In this document: positions 61,433 to 64,000 of the stretch, piece after piece | Layout: the number at the start of each line of letters is the position of its first letter | Numbering within the stretch: position 1 is the first letter of the stretch | NCBI GenBank assembly: GCA_050736695.1 | Contig: JBOHWH010000201.1 | Location: 1-64,000 of the forward strand | DNA: 64,000 nucleotides | Reading direction: 5' to 3' | From: JBARDN01 sp050736695 | GTDB lineage: Bacteria; Desulfobacterota; Binatia; Binatales; Binataceae | The notes under the pieces: generated by a model | Database searches by the model: none | The model's input: only the letters and a program-made list of their open reading frames with translations | Told to the model about the DNA's origin: nothing | Position numbers and translations under genes: made by a program

Positions 61433-62254
61433 TCAGTTCTTGATCCAAAACCGACCGGTGTAGTCGATGTGATTCAAGAAGACCGGCCTATCTAAACCGC
61501 CGATGAACTCATCAATCGCCTTCCGACAACCCGCGAAGTGGCCGTAATCGTCAGTGATCACAATCCCGAATGGCGAGACCTTTCCGTACAGGCACGTCAA
61601 ACAAAGCTTTGTCGAATAATACCAATCTCCATCAAGGCGCAAGAGTCCGATCGGGCCCATCAAGACGCCGCCTTTCGGAAGGGTATCCTGGAACCAACCC
61701 ACATGAAATTTGATGAGTTCGCTTGGGTACCCGATCTTATGGATCAATAATTCTCTACTTTCCTCGGCTGCCGCCACGCAATTGCCGATGGGTACACATG
61801 CACCATCCGCTTTGCCGTTTGCCAATTCAATCGCATCGATGCCGTCAACTTTGCGATCCGGCTGGGGAAGCCCCTGAAAGCTGTCAAACAGGTGAATTTC
61901 GCGAAATGGCTTCTTGTGGCTGTGTAAATGGGCAAGCGCCATGAGCCCGACGCAGCCACCTTTCCAGACTCCACATTCCACGAGCGAACCCGAAATCTCG
62001 TACCGATCAAGATATCGAACCTGTTGCCAAAGCGTAGCCAGGCGCTCAAAGGAAACCATCGTGTTGTTGAGAACGATCCGTGCAGCCTCCTTGACAATCG
62101 CTTCCTCTTCAAAACCAAAAGTCGCCTGCAAGTAGTCAGAGCGCAAGGGAATCATCCCCGCCGGGCGCCAATTGCGCCGCCCCAGAAAGGGGATGAAATA
62201 GTTCCTCCAAATCATCGCCTTCAACGAACTAAGCGCTTTCATTCGAGCGACCAT
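61433..62254 (-). CDS. TylF/MycF-type O-methyltransferase
   Basis: A 273-residue methyltransferase of the TylF/macrocin O-methyltransferase family. Landmarks are the N-terminal FERLATLWQQVRYLDRYEIS, GSLVECGVWKGGCVGLMAL (motif I), HLFDSFQGLPQPDRKVDGID (motif II), the VGWFQDTLP region, LLRLDGDWYYSTKLCLTCLY and GIVITDDYGHFAGCRKAIDE. The family methylates sugar hydroxyls in macrolides and cell-surface glycans, using a metal ion. Reads in the same direction as the coiled-coil methyltransferase 58 bases downstream. Confidence 0.85.
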   Translation of the reverse strand: MVARMKALSSLKAMIWRNYFIPFLGRRNWRPAGMIPLRSDYLQATFGFEEEAIVKEAARIVLNNTMVSFERLATLWQQVRYLDRYEISGSLVECGVWKGGCVGLMALAHLHSHKKPFREIHLFDSFQGLPQPDRKVDGIDAIELANGKADGACVPIGNCVAAAEESRELLIHKIGYPSELIKFHVGWFQDTLPKGGVLMGPIGLLRLDGDWYYSTKLCLTCLYGKVSPFGIVITDDYGHFAGCRKAIDEFIGGLDRPVFLNHIDYTGRFWIKN

Positions 62255-62349
62255 ACGCAGGTTACATCCGTATCATCAGAGTTGCTTCGCCCGCGCAGGT
62301 TAACCAGACAAAAGAGAATAATGTGCCACAACCTGACTCAGTGCAGTGA

Positions 62350-63345
62350 TTAAGACCGCTCGCGAGTCCTCGACCACAATCCGCGAAGGCGCGATGGAGG
62401 ATTCCCGTAAAGTGTTAGCCTCCGAGTCAATCGCTGATCACCTCGGATCAGACCTAGCTCGACTGTTTCGCCAGGCTTGTGCCGAAGATGAATGTAACCC
62501 AGCACGGTTCGCGCTACAGGGCACTCTTCGACCTTGTTCACCGAATAGATTACGTCACCCTCTCTGATAGGAGTTCCCATAAGTCGCGAGATCCCGCATG
62601 GCTTAAAGATCCGCGATGCGAAACCGTTCGGATTCAGTCTGAGACACAACTTTTCTGACAGCGACAGGGGAACAAACGATGCTGGAGCAAAAACGGGCGG
62701 GTTCCCTCCCAACAACGTCTGTTCCCATCGATCCTGGTCGAGAGCTCCGGGGTCCCACTCTGCTGCCGCAAGAAGTCCATCCAGGGTGGGGTTACGCAGC
62801 ACGTCTAAAATCAAGTGCGTACGTACGCTATCGCCATTCACAGCCGCATGTAAGGCCTGATTGTCGAAGGTCCATGCTTCTCCAACGCGAAGGTGTTTCG
62901 CGCGACGTTCGGAGAGCAGAAATGCCCCCTCGTTGGTTGTTATGGGAATGTGAATGCGAAACGGATCTTTCCACTCCGGAGCCTTATCAATATGCGGACG
63001 GGCGACACCCATCGGTTTCATGCGGAACAAAAAGGCATAAGTTGCTCTGCCGAACGGGCCTGTGTCATCCAATAGCCAGGAAATGTACGGCAGCGTAGCC
63101 AACACGCGACTGTCAACCACGGAATGCGTAGTGAAGTCATCTTCCGTGCCATCTTGACCGCCTCTCAACAGAAGAAAGTTCGTCGAGCAATGAACATCCC
63201 AGTGACTAGGTGCCCATGTCAGAACCGGAATTGAACGGTATTCCGCCACTAGCGCATTGACGTCGACATTGACTGGTAGCTTTAGGAACGAACGTTTACG
63301 GTAACTTGACATCAGGAACCCATTGTCATCTGGAATACCTTGCAT
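62350..63345 (-). CDS. Asp/Asn beta-hydroxylase-like protein with C-terminal PDZ-like domain
   Basis: A 331-residue protein in two parts. The first 190 residues are an aspartyl/asparaginyl beta-hydroxylase-type 2-oxoglutarate/iron fold: GVARPHIDKAPEWKDPFRIH with HxD, IPITTNEGAFLL, VGEAWTFDNQALHAAVNGD (second His), THLILDVLRN. The C-terminal part (about 245-320) reads as a PDZ-type domain: FKPCGISRLMGTPIREGDVI, YSVNKVEECPVARTVLGYI, ETVELGLIRGDQRLTRRLTL. The fusion is unusual. It probably hydroxylates a peptide or small amino acid; the substrate is unknown. Sits upstream of the TylF-type gene on the same strand. Confidence 0.7.
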   Translation of the reverse strand: MQGIPDDNGFLMSSYRKRSFLKLPVNVDVNALVAEYRSIPVLTWAPSHWDVHCSTNFLLLRGGQDGTEDDFTTHSVVDSRVLATLPYISWLLDDTGPFGRATYAFLFRMKPMGVARPHIDKAPEWKDPFRIHIPITTNEGAFLLSERRAKHLRVGEAWTFDNQALHAAVNGDSVRTHLILDVLRNPTLDGLLAAAEWDPGALDQDRWEQTLLGGNPPVFAPASFVPLSLSEKLCLRLNPNGFASRIFKPCGISRLMGTPIREGDVIYSVNKVEECPVARTVLGYIHLRHKPGETVELGLIRGDQRLTRRLTLYGNPPSRLRGLWSRTRERS

Positions 63346-63357
63346 CTAACCAGAGAG

Positions 63358-63480
63358 GCCGAACGCATCGCAACGGCGGTGTTCGTATCGGTGCTGACGA
63401 CGACCAGGGCGTACTGACATGAGCGCCATGATAGCGCGTCCACGGCTCAAGTTTGCATACTTCCTCGGTGCTCGCGAAAC
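63358..63480 (-). pseudogene. Decayed copy of the coiled-coil methyltransferase N-terminus
   Basis: Read on the minus strand this stretch gives STEEVCKLEPWTRYHGAHVS, matching ATIEEVRKLEPGARHYRAYV of the 60463-61374 methyltransferase over about 20 positions; the DNA motif GGCTCAAGTTTGCRTACTTCCTC is shared (63440 and 61256). After this, the frame drifts. No ATG or motif I. It is a small duplicated remnant. Confidence 0.6.
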
Positions 63481-63536
63481 GGCGATCCTCCAAGAAATTC
63501 AAGCGCCTACTGATCAAACCTCGCGGAGGGCTCCGG

Positions 63537-64000
63537 CTACATCCTCGTCCGCACCAAACCCACCGCATGCCCGTAGCAGGTCCCTCCGCCGTAATACACC
63601 AGGTCTATCCCTGCCTCATTCAGCTCCGATGCGACCTGCTGGCGATCAAAGTGATGCTGGAACCCGTCCTTGAGCCAGTCGCCCTCCTCCACAGGCTCCG
63701 CTCGCCGGAGCGTGCGAATGGCGCTTCCAATTCTGGCCGTCCATGCGCGCCGTCTTCCCGAAGAGCCTTCCGCAAATGAAACCATCACGGGTGCGCCCGG
63801 ACTCAGGAAGGCGCTCAGGTCTCTAAGAAAACGAATCCTGCGCACTCTTCCCGGAATATACATGTACCCAGAAAAGCCTACCAGAACGGCGTCGTAATCG
63901 CCGCCAGATTCCGGCACGGTCGAGGGCGGCGCATAGTCCAGGTTCGCATCGATACCGTGTTGCTTCAATTGGTTCCGGCCCGACTCGACCAGGGGTGCGC
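63537..64000 (-). CDS. SAM-dependent methyltransferase-like protein, 5' end outside window
   Basis: The frame is open through the right edge of the window, so the N-terminus lies beyond 64000. Visible residues include APLVESGRNQLKQHGIDANL, DYDAVLVGFSGYMYIP (motif IV-like), RIRFLRDLSAFLSPGAPVMV and a C-terminal YYGGGTCYGHAVGL. This is the central and C-terminal part of a class I methyltransferase; motif I is probably upstream. It continues the run of methyltransferases on the minus strand. Confidence 0.65.
   Translation of the reverse strand, partial: APLVESGRNQLKQHGIDANLDYAPPSTVPESGGDYDAVLVGFSGYMYIPGRVRRIRFLRDLSAFLSPGAPVMVSFAEGSSGRRRAWTARIGSAIRTLRRAEPVEEGDWLKDGFQHHFDRQQVASELNEAGIDLVYYGGGTCYGHAVGLVRTRM

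Overview
The window is a 64 kb piece of a high-GC bacterial chromosome, densely coded and largely housekeeping in content. Tandem DUF507 genes, a CIRCE-controlled groESL operon, a paired M16 peptidase locus, a surA-pdxA pair and a CaiB-type CoA transferase suggest a Gram-negative, deltaproteobacteria-like lineage (Desulfobacterota/Binatota type). That placement is inference from gene content; there is no rRNA in the window to confirm it. I found no tRNA, rRNA or CRISPR array.

Region by region. 0-5 kb: end of a DUF1499 gene, two DUF507 genes, a frataxin (cyaY), groES-groEL with CIRCE operator and terminator, then a small degenerate receiver protein. 5-13.5 kb: an SbcD-like phosphoesterase on the minus strand, then a plus-strand run of DAHP synthase, a PPOX flavoprotein, LD-carboxypeptidase, an S12 serine hydrolase and Mpl (the last three look like murein turnover and recycling), a 2-hydroxyacid dehydrogenase, and a secreted PDZ protein. 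13.6-22.1 kb: mfd, a SurA-like isomerase, pdxA and uvrA in one tight plus-strand series that contains two nucleotide-excision-repair genes. 22-29 kb: a TPR lipoprotein, DUF488, an inactive/active M16 pair, and a large NorD-like VWA protein. 29-34.7 kb: gpmI-eno (translationally coupled glycolysis pair), peptidase E, a class III CoA transferase and a methyltransferase. 34.7-41.4 kb: a minus-strand operon alr-purH-purD-tsaC-DUF1015-histidine phosphatase, mostly with 4-base overlaps. 41.6-43.5 kb: a TPP riboswitch followed by thiS-thiG-thiE. 43.5-46.7 kb: a membrane-anchored peroxiredoxin-like protein, an isochorismatase-fold hydrolase, a CDF metal exporter and apt.

46.9-52.4 kb holds the most striking non-coding structure: two related foldback (MITE-like) repeats of about 350-410 bases, in opposite orientation, bracket a sugar epimerase gene and metH. 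A similar but shorter palindromic repeat lies near 1.3-1.4 kb. From 52.5 kb to the end the window looks like a glycan-modification island: yjbQ, gmd, a sugar-type cupin, VanZ, then a scar of broken insertion sequences (an integrase-type transposase fragment, a multiply frameshifted IS21 element, and a solo IS end in reverse orientation), a truncated asparagine synthetase, a truncated haemoglobin gene, a polytopic GT-C-like membrane protein, three methyltransferases, a decayed methyltransferase copy, and an Asp/Asn beta-hydroxylase fused to a PDZ-like domain. The decayed genes, and a base composition that looks lower in GC in several of them, suggest that this end has been gained and rearranged.
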